Assembly: GCA_021203325.1 (NCBI GenBank)
Contig: JAJQBL010000098.1
Location: 1 to 43,055, forward strand
Reading direction: 5' to 3'
DNA length: 43,055 bases
From: Clostridiales bacterium
GTDB taxonomy: Bacteria > Bacillota > Clostridia > Oscillospirales > Oscillospiraceae
In this document: positions 27,581-34,368 of the stretch, one piece after another
Layout of the letters: every line of letters begins with the position of its first letter
Position numbering within the stretch: position 1 is the first letter of the stretch
Notes under the pieces: generated by a model
Database searches by the model: none
The model's input: only the letters and a program-made list of their open reading frames with translations
What the model was told of the DNA's origin: nothing
Made by a program: the position numbers and the translations under genes

Positions 27581-28354
27581 TTGTTACTTCGCACACTGGC
27601 CAGCGGTTCGGGCGGGAATTGCATCCTCGTCCAACAGGACGACACCGCCATTTTGATCGACGCGGGCATCTCCTGCAAAAAAATCACCACCCGCCTTCAG
27701 GCCTCCGGGCTGGACCCGGAGGCGCTGGACGCCATCTTTCTGACCCATGAGCACAGCGACCATATTGCCGGGCTCAGGGTCTTTTTAAAGCGCTACCCTA
27801 CGCCGGTGTACGCCACGGCGGGCACCGGCAGCCGGGCGGCGGAAAAGTATCCCGTGGTGGGCGAGCTGCTACATACCTTTTCCGCCGGGGAGTCGGTGGA
27901 GGTGGGGGCGCTGGAAGTGCAGTCCTTCTCCACCCCTCACGACGCGGCGGACAGCGTGGGCTACCGCTGCACCGGCGGGGGACACAGCCTGGCCGTGGTG
28001 ACGGATCTGGGCTGGGTGCCGGAGGAGGTGCGCACCGTGGCCGCCGGGGTGGAGCTGGCGCTGATCGAGGCCAACCACGATGAGGAATGGCTGAAAAGCG
28101 GCCCCTACGCCCTGCCGCTGCAAAACCGGATTCTGGGGGACCACGGCCATCTCTGCAACGAGACAGGGGGCGCTCTCGGCGCGTACCTGGCCCGGCACGG
28201 GGCGAAAACTCTGGTGCTGGGTCATCTCAGCCGAGAGAACAATACGCCGGAGCACGCCTATCAGGTAGTCTCTCAGGTGCTGGAGCAGTCCGGGGTACAC
28301 CCGGCGCTGGAGGTGGCCCCCAGGGACGCGCTGAGCCGTCCCTATTACCTGTGA
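27581..28354 (+). CDS. MBL-fold metallohydrolase, YycJ/WalJ type
   Basis: A 257-residue metallo-beta-lactamase-fold protein. The start LLRTLASGSGGNC matches the SLASGSSGNC opening of the YycJ group. The metal motif is THEHSDH near residue 50, with further ligands in the later DLGW and GHLSRENN segments. YycJ proteins are linked to cell-wall homeostasis and DNA processing and usually lie beside the WalRK system; here no walRK is present and it pairs with rlmH, 16 bp downstream, an arrangement also seen in Firmicutes. The start is TTG 27581 with GAGGGA before it. It follows murA but behind a terminator; no clear promoter was found. Confidence 0.88.
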   Translation: MLLRTLASGSGGNCILVQQDDTAILIDAGISCKKITTRLQASGLDPEALDAIFLTHEHSDHIAGLRVFLKRYPTPVYATAGTGSRAAEKYPVVGELLHTFSAGESVEVGALEVQSFSTPHDAADSVGYRCTGGGHSLAVVTDLGWVPEEVRTVAAGVELALIEANHDEEWLKSGPYALPLQNRILGDHGHLCNETGGALGAYLARHGAKTLVLGHLSRENNTPEHAYQVVSQVLEQSGVHPALEVAPRDALSRPYYL

Positions 28355-28370
28355 CCGCCGGAGGTGCCCT

Positions 28371-28853
28371 ATGTTGAACATCACAGTGATTTGCGTGGGT
28401 AAGCTGAAGGAGCGGTTCTATCAGGATGCAGTGGAGGAGTATCGCAAGCGCCTCACCGGCCTGTGCAGGCTGGAGCTGGCGGAGCTGCCGGAGGTGCGCC
28501 TGCCGGAGCATCCCGCCCCGGCCCAGATCGACGCCGCCCTGAAAAAGGAGGGGGCCGCCATCCGGGCCAGGCTGCCGAAGCGCACCACGGTGATCGCCCT
28601 GTGCGTGGAGGGCAAGGAGATGAGCAGCGAGGCGCTGGCGGAAACGCTGTCGGAGCTGGCGGTGTCCGGCCAGTCCTCCCTGTCCTTTCTGATCGGGGAC
28701 AGCTATGGGCTGGATGCCTCTCTGAAAAAAGAAGCGGCCCTGCGCCTCTCCATGTCCCCCATGACCTTCCCCCACCACCTGGCCCGGGTGATGCTGCTGG
28801 AGCAGCTCTATCGGGCCTTTCAAATCAACAGAGGCTCTGAATATCATAAATAA
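28371..28853 (+). CDS. rlmH: 23S rRNA (pseudouridine1915-N3)-methyltransferase
   Basis: A 160-residue SPOUT-class methyltransferase that modifies helix 69 of 23S rRNA in assembled ribosomes. ITVICVGKLKERFYQDAVEEY is the standard N-terminus (split as seen). SFLIGDSYGL is close to the FxIGGxxG SAM-binding loop, and MTFPHHLARVMLLEQLYRAF is the knotted C-terminal part, ending near ...QINRGSEYHK as in the family. ATG 28371 is 16 bp after the yycJ-like stop, so the two are probably cotranscribed. The conserved loop usually reads GGPYG; here it is GDSYG, a mild deviation. Confidence 0.95.
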   Translation: MLNITVICVGKLKERFYQDAVEEYRKRLTGLCRLELAELPEVRLPEHPAPAQIDAALKKEGAAIRARLPKRTTVIALCVEGKEMSSEALAETLSELAVSGQSSLSFLIGDSYGLDASLKKEAALRLSMSPMTFPHHLARVMLLEQLYRAFQINRGSEYHK

Positions 28854-28897
28854 TATATCGAGAAACGATAAAATTATTGCAATTCGATAAAACACAG

Positions 28898-28935
28898 GCC
28901 GGTTCCGCCCTGTCGGTGCCGACCGGCGCTTTGTT
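28898..28935 (+). terminator. Weak terminator after rlmH
   Basis: GCCGGT (28898-28903) pairs with ACCGGC (28922-28927), followed by GCTTTGTTT. The 28854-28897 stretch is unusually AT-rich and carries two CGATAAAA copies of unknown meaning. Confidence 0.45.
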
Positions 28936-28995
28936 TCCGGGCAAACTTTTTGTGGAGCAGCCGCACAATTTTTACAATGATTTTTCATAATATGC

Positions 28996-29025
28996 TAGAC
29001 AAATCGCCCTGCTATCGTTTATAAT
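28996..29025 (+). promoter_or_regulatory. Promoter of the phosphosugar mutase gene
   Basis: TAGACA (28996-29001), 18 bp, and perfect TATAAT (29020-29025). Confidence 0.75.
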
Positions 29026-29082
29026 AAAGGAGTAATGTCAGGAAGCTCCATTCTTGGCGCAATTTTTGTGGAGGTGTTCCCT

Positions 29083-30813
29083 ATGTCTTTTATGGAGACT
29101 TATGAAAAGTGGCTCAACAGCCCTGCCCTGTCCGATGAGGAACGGGCCGAGCTGGAGTCAATCAAGGATGACCCGAAGAAAATCGAGTCCCGCTTCTTCG
29201 GCCCGCTGGAGTTCGGCACGGCCGGTCTGCGGGGCACCATGTGCGTGGGTCTGCATCAGATGAACCGCCATGTGGTGGGCCATGCCACCCAGGCCTTCGC
29301 CGAGGTCGTGAAGGCGGAAGGCCCGGAGGCCTGCGAAAAGGGCGTCGCCATCTCCTGCGACAGCCGGAACCACTCTCAGGAGTTTGCCGAGGAAGCCGCC
29401 TCCGTGCTGGCCGCCAACGGAATCAAGGTCAAGCTGTATGACGAGCTGCGCCCCACCCCGGAGCTGTCCTTCGCCGTCCGGGAGTATGGCTGCCAGGCGG
29501 GCATCAACATCACCGCCTCCCACAACCCCAAGGAGTACAACGGCTACAAGGTGTACTGGAGCGACGGCGCACAGCTGCCTCCCGGCCCCGCCGAAGTGGT
29601 GGCCGCCAAAATGCGGGAGCTGGACGTCTTTGACGACGTGAAGATCATGGATCTGGACGAGGCCAAGGCCCAGGGCCTGGTCACCATCATCGGCCCGGAG
29701 ACCGACGAGAAGTTCCTGGCCAACGTCATGTCGCAGGTCATCGACCGGGAGTCCGTGGCCAAGGTCGCGGATGACTTCGGCATCGTCTACACCCCCTTCC
29801 ACGGCACCGGCCATAAGCTGATCCCCGAAGCGCTGAAGCGGCTGGGCATGAAGAAGGTCTACTGCGTGCCGGAGCAGATGGTCATTGACGGCAACTTCCC
29901 CACCGTGGTCTCCCCCAACCCGGAGAATCCGGAGGGCTTCTATCTGGCCGTTGACCTGGCCAAGGAGCATGGCTGCGACCTGATCGTGGGCTCCGACCCC
30001 GATGCCGACCGTGTGGGCGTCATGGTCAAGACCTCCTCCGGGGACTACACCGTCCTCACTGGCAACCAGACCGGTATCCTGCTGGAGGACTACGCCATTC
30101 AGGCCCGGAAGCGTGCCGGTACCCTGCCCGCCAACGCCTATGCCAACACCACCATCGTCTCCTCCGCCATGGCCACCAAGGTGGCAGAGGCCAACGGCGT
30201 GAAGTGCGCCCGCACCTTCACCGGCTTCAAGTTTCTGGGCGAGAAGAAGGACCAGCTGGAGCAGTCCGGTGAAGGCCAGGTCATCTTCTCCTTTGAGGAG
30301 TCCTGCGGCTATATGTTTGGCGACTACGTCCGGGACAAGGACGCCGTCACCGCCATCGTTATCGTGGTGGAAATGGCCGCCTATTACGCCACCCGGGGCA
30401 AGACCCTGTATGACGCCCTGATGGACTGCTACGCCAAGTACGGCTTCTACAGCGAAAAGACCATGAACCTGGTGATGCCCGGTCTGGACGGCATGGCAAA
30501 GATGGCCGAGATCATGGCCAGGCTCCACGCCCAGCCCCTGACCGAAGTGGCCGGCACCAAGGTGCTGGTGGCCAAGGACTATCAGTCCGGCACCTCCACC
30601 TGCCTGAGCTGCGGCAAGGTGGAGCAGATGGATCTGTCCGGCGCCAACGTGGTGGCCTATGACCTGGAGGACGGCACCACCTTCATCATCCGTCCCTCCG
30701 GCACCGAGCCCAAGATCAAGGTGTACATCCTGGCCAACGCCGACACCAAGGAGGCGTGCGACGCCAAGGTGGCTAAGTACGCCGCCTACGCCCCCGCCAT
30801 TAAGGAGCTGTAA
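29083..30813 (+). CDS. Phospho-sugar mutase (phosphoglucomutase / phosphomannomutase)
   Basis: A 576-residue enzyme of the alpha-D-phosphohexomutase family, interconverting hexose 1- and 6-phosphates for sugar use and envelope precursors. The phosphoserine is S146 in TASHNP; metal is bound by DPDADRVG near residue 306; the sugar-specificity loop lies near SFEESCGYM; and the phosphate-binding loop RPSGTEPKIK is near the end. Length fits the PgcA-type clostridial enzymes. ATG 29083 is chosen because GGAGGTG lies 6 bases before it; an upstream in-frame ATG at 29035 sits almost on the RNA start. It is a single-gene unit with its own promoter and terminator. Confidence 0.93.
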   Translation: MSFMETYEKWLNSPALSDEERAELESIKDDPKKIESRFFGPLEFGTAGLRGTMCVGLHQMNRHVVGHATQAFAEVVKAEGPEACEKGVAISCDSRNHSQEFAEEAASVLAANGIKVKLYDELRPTPELSFAVREYGCQAGINITASHNPKEYNGYKVYWSDGAQLPPGPAEVVAAKMRELDVFDDVKIMDLDEAKAQGLVTIIGPETDEKFLANVMSQVIDRESVAKVADDFGIVYTPFHGTGHKLIPEALKRLGMKKVYCVPEQMVIDGNFPTVVSPNPENPEGFYLAVDLAKEHGCDLIVGSDPDADRVGVMVKTSSGDYTVLTGNQTGILLEDYAIQARKRAGTLPANAYANTTIVSSAMATKVAEANGVKCARTFTGFKFLGEKKDQLEQSGEGQVIFSFEESCGYMFGDYVRDKDAVTAIVIVVEMAAYYATRGKTLYDALMDCYAKYGFYSEKTMNLVMPGLDGMAKMAEIMARLHAQPLTEVAGTKVLVAKDYQSGTSTCLSCGKVEQMDLSGANVVAYDLEDGTTFIIRPSGTEPKIKVYILANADTKEACDAKVAKYAAYAPAIKEL

Positions 30814-30831
30814 GTTTCCACTGTATCGCCC

Positions 30832-30867
30832 CGTCCCGGCTCCCGTTTCGGGGGTCGGGACGTTTTT
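30832..30867 (+). terminator. Terminator of the phosphosugar mutase gene
   Basis: CGTCCCG (30832-30838) pairs with CGGGACG (30856-30862), plus inner CTCCCG/CGGGGG, then TTTTT. Confidence 0.85.
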
Positions 30868-30914
30868 CACCGGGGGTTTGCCCCCCTGCCGACACAGACA
30901 GAACAGGAGGTACC

Positions 30915-32111
30915 ATGAATCGAAAGGCAATCCCCGCGCTGCTCCTCTGCGGCCTGCTGCCCCTGACCTCCTGCGGCTATGTGGCCTCCCGGAGCTACTC
31001 CTCCGTGGTGCCCTATGTGGAGCAGACGGCGGACACGGAGGACGTCTCCATCCTCCGGGCCACCACCTATGCCGAGCTGCTGAACTGCATCCAGTACTTC
31101 GTCACCATGGGGGAGACGGAGGGGACGGTGCGGCTCTACCAATACAGCGGTGACGTGGGGGAGGATCTGGAGACCGCCTGTCAGGAGGTGGTGCAGGACG
31201 ACCCCCTGGGCACCTATGCCCTGTCCGGCATCAGCTATACCTACCAGCACATCGTCACCTACTACGAGTGCACCGTGACCTATACCTACCGCCGCACCTT
31301 TGACCAGATCGCCTCCATCCGCACCGTCAACGGCACCACGGAGATTCGCGCCGCCATTGCCGGCGCCCTGCAAAGCTGGGAGGAGGAGCTGGTGCTGGAA
31401 ATGAGCAGCTACTACGCCGACCAGGATGGGATTTTGTCCCTGGTGCAGGAGGCCTATTATCAGAATCCCTCCTATGCGGTGGAGTACCCTAGCGTGCTGG
31501 TGACGGTGTACCACTCCACCGGCACGAAGCGCATTGTGGAGATCACCTTCCAGTGGACCAACACCCAGGCGGAGCTGCAGCGCATGACGGAGGAGGTGCG
31601 CTCCACCGCCGCCGCCATGACCAGCGGCTCCGTCAGTCAGGACGAGACCGGCGTGTGGCTGCTGTACTCCCGGCTGGCGGCGCTGGGGAATCACTCCGAG
31701 ACGGGCAGCGACAGCGTCTATGATGCCCTGACCGGGGAGGATGCCTCCAGCCATGCACTGGCCCTGGCCTTCGAGGTGCTGTGCGACCTGGCGGGCATCG
31801 CCTGCGAGACGGTGTACGGCACCAGGGACGATGTGCCCCATTGGTGGAACATCGTCACCACGGAGGGCGGCAGCTTCTATGTGGACATCACCGAGGGGGC
31901 GGACGAGGAAACCTTCCGCCACTACGATGAGGACCTGTCCCAGCGCTACAGCTGGGATACCCAGTCCTACCCCGCCTGCACCGCCCCGGAGGAAGAGGAG
32001 ACGGATGCGGATACGGATACGGATACGGAGCAGGAGGATGAGCCCTCCGCGGCCTCCTCCGGCGCGGGGCCGGAGGAGACAGATGCGGTTCCCTTCCCGT
32101 TCCTCCCATAG
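30915..32111 (+). CDS. Lipoprotein with degenerate transglutaminase-like domain
   Basis: A 398-residue secreted lipoprotein. A type II signal peptide ends in lipobox LTSC (C20). The middle (about 40-250) is an unrecognised alpha/beta region rich in Tyr and Thr. Residues 265-335 resemble a transglutaminase-like core, but the cysteine position is serine (S279 in SSHALALAF), while the expected His (H309 in HWWN) and Asp (D324 in YVDIT) remain. That spacing matches the fold, so it is probably a non-catalytic binding domain. The tail (after 350) is acidic and low-complexity, with a DADTDTDTE run from a six-base repeat. ATG 30915 follows AGGAGG. Role unknown; the large protein at 39145 shares the fold. 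Confidence 0.75.
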   Translation: MNRKAIPALLLCGLLPLTSCGYVASRSYSSVVPYVEQTADTEDVSILRATTYAELLNCIQYFVTMGETEGTVRLYQYSGDVGEDLETACQEVVQDDPLGTYALSGISYTYQHIVTYYECTVTYTYRRTFDQIASIRTVNGTTEIRAAIAGALQSWEEELVLEMSSYYADQDGILSLVQEAYYQNPSYAVEYPSVLVTVYHSTGTKRIVEITFQWTNTQAELQRMTEEVRSTAAAMTSGSVSQDETGVWLLYSRLAALGNHSETGSDSVYDALTGEDASSHALALAFEVLCDLAGIACETVYGTRDDVPHWWNIVTTEGGSFYVDITEGADEETFRHYDEDLSQRYSWDTQSYPACTAPEEEETDADTDTDTEQEDEPSAASSGAGPEETDAVPFPFLP

Positions 32112-32216
32112 GCAGGACGCTGCAACGGAACCGCTGCCCCCGATTGCCTGGCGGTAAAGTATCCTGCCCTGAACGCAATTTCTTTCCTGTTTTCGACGAC
32201 AAATCGTACAGCGGTA

Positions 32217-32245
32217 TTGCCTTTCCCTGGAAACCATGCTATACT
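32217..32245 (+). promoter_or_regulatory. Promoter of the aquaporin gene
   Basis: TTGCCT (32217-32222), 17 bp, and TATACT (32240-32245) with extended TGC. Confidence 0.7.
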
Positions 32246-32292
32246 GACCTTAATCAGCAGCGAAAACGCTGCAAAAAAGGAGTTGTGTCAGA

Positions 32293-32967
32293 ATGGAAAA
32301 CATCAAAAAATACATCGCCGAGGCCATCGGAACCTGCGTTCTGGTGACGTTTGGCTGCGGCACCGCTGTCGCCGTGGGCTGTGACAGCGCCTCTGGCTGC
32401 GGCTACCTGCTGACGGCCCTGGCCTTCGGCCTGGTCATCGTGGCCATGGCCTACAGCATCGGCAACGTCTCCGGCTGCCACATTAACCCGGCGGTCTCCC
32501 TGGCCATGTTGATTCGTCGGCAGCTCTCGGTTCAGGACTTTGTGGGCTATGTCATCGCCCAGCTGGTGGGTTCTGCCGTGGGCTGCGTGATACTGGGCGT
32601 TGTGTTCGGCTTTGACTGCGGCTTCGGCGCCAACCAGATTCAGGCCGGATGGGAGCATGGGAACGTCGGTTCCGCCCTGTTGGTGGAGATCATCCTCACC
32701 TTCGTCTTCGTCCTGGCCATCATCGGCGTCACCAGCAAGGTGGAGAACAGCGCGGTTTCCGGCTTGGTCATCGGCCTGACCCTGACGTTGGTGCACATCC
32801 TGGGCATTGCCCTGACCGGCACCTCCGTCAACCCGGCCCGGAGCCTGATGCCTGCCCTGTTCGCCGGCGGCGACGCCCTGGCCCAGGTCTGGATCTTCAT
32901 CGTCGGCCCGCTGGTGGGCGGCGCCCTGGCGGCTGTGGTATACACGGCGCTGGATAAGGAAGCGTAA
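32293..32967 (+). CDS. MIP family channel (aquaporin, AqpZ-like)
   Basis: A 224-residue membrane channel with six hydrophobic segments in two inverted halves. The two pore-lining NPA motifs are HINPAVS (about residue 62) and SVNPARS (about 178). The arginine after the second NPA forms the selectivity filter. The short loops and total length favour a water-selective AqpZ-type channel over the longer glycerol facilitator GlpF, but selectivity is an inference. AAGGAG sits before ATG 32293. No glycerol kinase or dehydrogenase neighbours it, which also argues against a glycerol role. Single-gene unit. Confidence 0.92.
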   Translation: MENIKKYIAEAIGTCVLVTFGCGTAVAVGCDSASGCGYLLTALAFGLVIVAMAYSIGNVSGCHINPAVSLAMLIRRQLSVQDFVGYVIAQLVGSAVGCVILGVVFGFDCGFGANQIQAGWEHGNVGSALLVEIILTFVFVLAIIGVTSKVENSAVSGLVIGLTLTLVHILGIALTGTSVNPARSLMPALFAGGDALAQVWIFIVGPLVGGALAAVVYTALDKEA

Positions 32968-32998
32968 CCCAGGCGGCAAATCACACAGACAACAAAGT

Positions 32999-33030
32999 GC
33001 AGCCCCGTCAGAAGATTCTGACGGGGCTGC
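32999..33030 (+). terminator. Terminator-like hairpin after the aquaporin gene
   Basis: A 13-bp perfect stem, GCAGCCCCGTCAG/CTGACGGGGCTGC, with a 6-base loop. The U-run afterwards is poor (TTCC), so termination may be partial. Confidence 0.6.
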
Positions 33031-33138
33031 TTCCTGGTCTGATGCGTTTTCTTCCTTTTGAGAAAAGGGCCGTGTGCCGCTGCCTCCAAATGGGGGGCGC
33101 GCGCTTACAAAGGGCTTTCCCTTTTCGGAAAACTGTGG

Positions 33139-33144
33139 TATAAT
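33139..33144 (+). promoter_or_regulatory. Extended -10 promoter of greA
   Basis: TGG-TATAAT at 33136-33144 with no good -35 (TTTCCC at 33116). It lies 55 bases before the start codon. Confidence 0.55.
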
Positions 33145-33199
33145 GCAAAGGCGGAGCGCAGGCGGCTCCGCAGTCATTTGGAAAAGCGAGGCAATCACC

Positions 33200-33703
33200 A
33201 TGCACGATAAATTGACCCGTCAGGATCTCCAGAAAATGCAGGAAGAGCTGGATTACCGCCGCATTACAAAACGCCCGGAGCTGCTGGAAGCGGTGAAGGT
33301 GGCCCGTGGGTTTGGCGACCTGAGCGAAAACTTTGAATACTCTGCGGCGAAGAAGGAAAAGAACGCCAACGAGAGCCGCATCCGCTACCTGGAGCGGATG
33401 ATCGAGACCGCCGTCATCATTGAGAACCACTCCGGCGCGGACGAGATCGGTCTGTACGACAAGGTGGTGGTGTACTGCGCGGACATCGACGAGGAGGAGA
33501 CCTACCAGATCGTCACCACCATGCGGGAGGATGCGCTGCGGGGCCTCATCAGTCGGGAGTCGCCGGTGGGAAAGGCCCTGCTGGGCCACAAGGCCGGGGA
33601 CACCGTCAGGGTGACCGCCGACAACGGCTACTCCTATGAGATGGAGATTCGCAGTGTGGAGAAGGGCCGGGATGACGGCTCCATTCCCATTGCCAGCTTC
33701 TGA
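33200..33703 (+). CDS. greA: Transcription elongation factor GreA
   Basis: A 167-residue factor that enters the RNA polymerase secondary channel and stimulates cleavage of backtracked transcripts. The N-terminal coiled coil (1-75) has the acidic tip in ARGFGDLSENFEYSAAKKEK, whose Asp-Leu-Ser-Glu-Asn residues are the functional tip. The C-terminal FKBP-like domain has VGKALLGHKAGDTV. Length is slightly above E. coli GreA (158). ATG 33200 is chosen by homology; the ribosome binding site (GCGAGG) is modest. It has its own promoter; no strong terminator was seen before the tRNA promoter at 33751. Confidence 0.93.
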   Translation: MHDKLTRQDLQKMQEELDYRRITKRPELLEAVKVARGFGDLSENFEYSAAKKEKNANESRIRYLERMIETAVIIENHSGADEIGLYDKVVVYCADIDEEETYQIVTTMREDALRGLISRESPVGKALLGHKAGDTVRVTADNGYSYEMEIRSVEKGRDDGSIPIASF

Positions 33704-33750
33704 GCCGGGAGGCCGGGGAGAGAATTTTTCGATTTTTTGGGCCGCGGCTC

Positions 33751-33778
33751 TTTACAAATTTTGAAAACGTGCTATAAT
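33751..33778 (+). promoter_or_regulatory. Promoter of the tRNA-Ala gene
   Basis: TTTACA (33751-33756), 16 bp, and perfect TATAAT (33773-33778), in an AT-rich patch. Confidence 0.75.
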
Positions 33779-33843
33779 AACATTGTTGCGGATTTGTAAA
33801 GAGCCTGCGCTCAGGGTCGGAAAACGATTCGCAGCAGAAAAAA

Positions 33844-33919
33844 GGGCCTGTAGCTCAGCTGGGAGAGCGTTCGGTTCGCATCCGAGAGGTCGAGAGTTCG
33901 AATCTCTTCAGGTCCACCA
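33844..33919 (+). tRNA. tRNA-Ala (anticodon CGC)
   Basis: A complete cloverleaf of 76 nt with encoded CCA. Acceptor GGGCCTG pairs with CAGGTCC and contains the G3-U70 pair that marks alanine tRNAs. The D-arm is GCTC/GAGC. The anticodon stem TTCGG/CCGAG encloses loop TTCGCAT, anticodon CGC, reading GCG codons, frequent in this GC-rich genome. The T-arm GAGAG/CTCTT holds TTCGAAT. It has its own promoter and terminator. Confidence 0.95.
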
Positions 33920-33927
33920 CCCATCCC

Positions 33928-33959
33928 ATCCCGAACGCTCCGGCGTTCGGGATGTTTTT
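33928..33959 (+). terminator. Terminator of tRNA-Ala
   Basis: An 11-bp stem, ATCCCGAACGC/GCGTTCGGGAT, with a TCCG loop, then GTTTTT. Confidence 0.92.
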
Positions 33960-34006
33960 CTGCCCCGCGCAGCCCCTTCCGGTTCCGGAAAAACTGCGGA
34001 AAATTC

Positions 34007-34035
34007 TTGACAGACCGGGTAAAACTCATTATAAT
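34007..34035 (+). promoter_or_regulatory. Promoter of valS
   Basis: A perfect consensus: TTGACA (34007-34012), 17 bp, TATAAT (34030-34035). Confidence 0.92.
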
Positions 34036-34058
34036 AGGCGTGTATATTGGAAAACGTT

Positions 34059-34307
34059 GATGGGGAGAAGTATGCGCATCCGAAGGCGAAGAGACGGGGC
34101 GGCCGGTGTAAGCCCTGGCGGAGGTGCGCAGAAAGGTCGCCCCGGAGTTCTGCGGCTGAACGGCAGGCTTGCCCATTAGGCTGCGGCGGTGGTCCCCGTT
34201 ATCGGGCGTTGAGTGTCCTCACCCGTTTGGGCGGGGAAATTCAGGTGGTACCGCGGAAAATGCGCCCGTTTTCGCCCTGAACCGAGAGTTCAGGGCGTTT
34301 TCTTTTT
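34059..34307 (+). promoter_or_regulatory. T-box riboswitch (valine) controlling valS
   Basis: A tRNA-sensing leader. The Stem I base is GATGGGGA (34059-34066) pairing with TCCCCGTT (34194-34201). Opposite the AGTA of the specifier loop lies GTG at 34190-34192, a valine codon in the expected place. The T-box itself is AGGTGGTACCGCGG (34243-34256), whose TGGT would pair with a tRNA ending ACCA. The terminator is CGCCCTGAAC/GTTCAGGGCG (34273-34297) with TTTTCTTTTT. Uncharged tRNA-Val would favour the antiterminator and valS expression. Confidence 0.95.
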
Positions 34308-34368
34308 GAGGCGAAGCCCCGCAGACGAAGCCGGGGCTCGCCGTCACCGAGAGGAAGGAGTAAACAAC

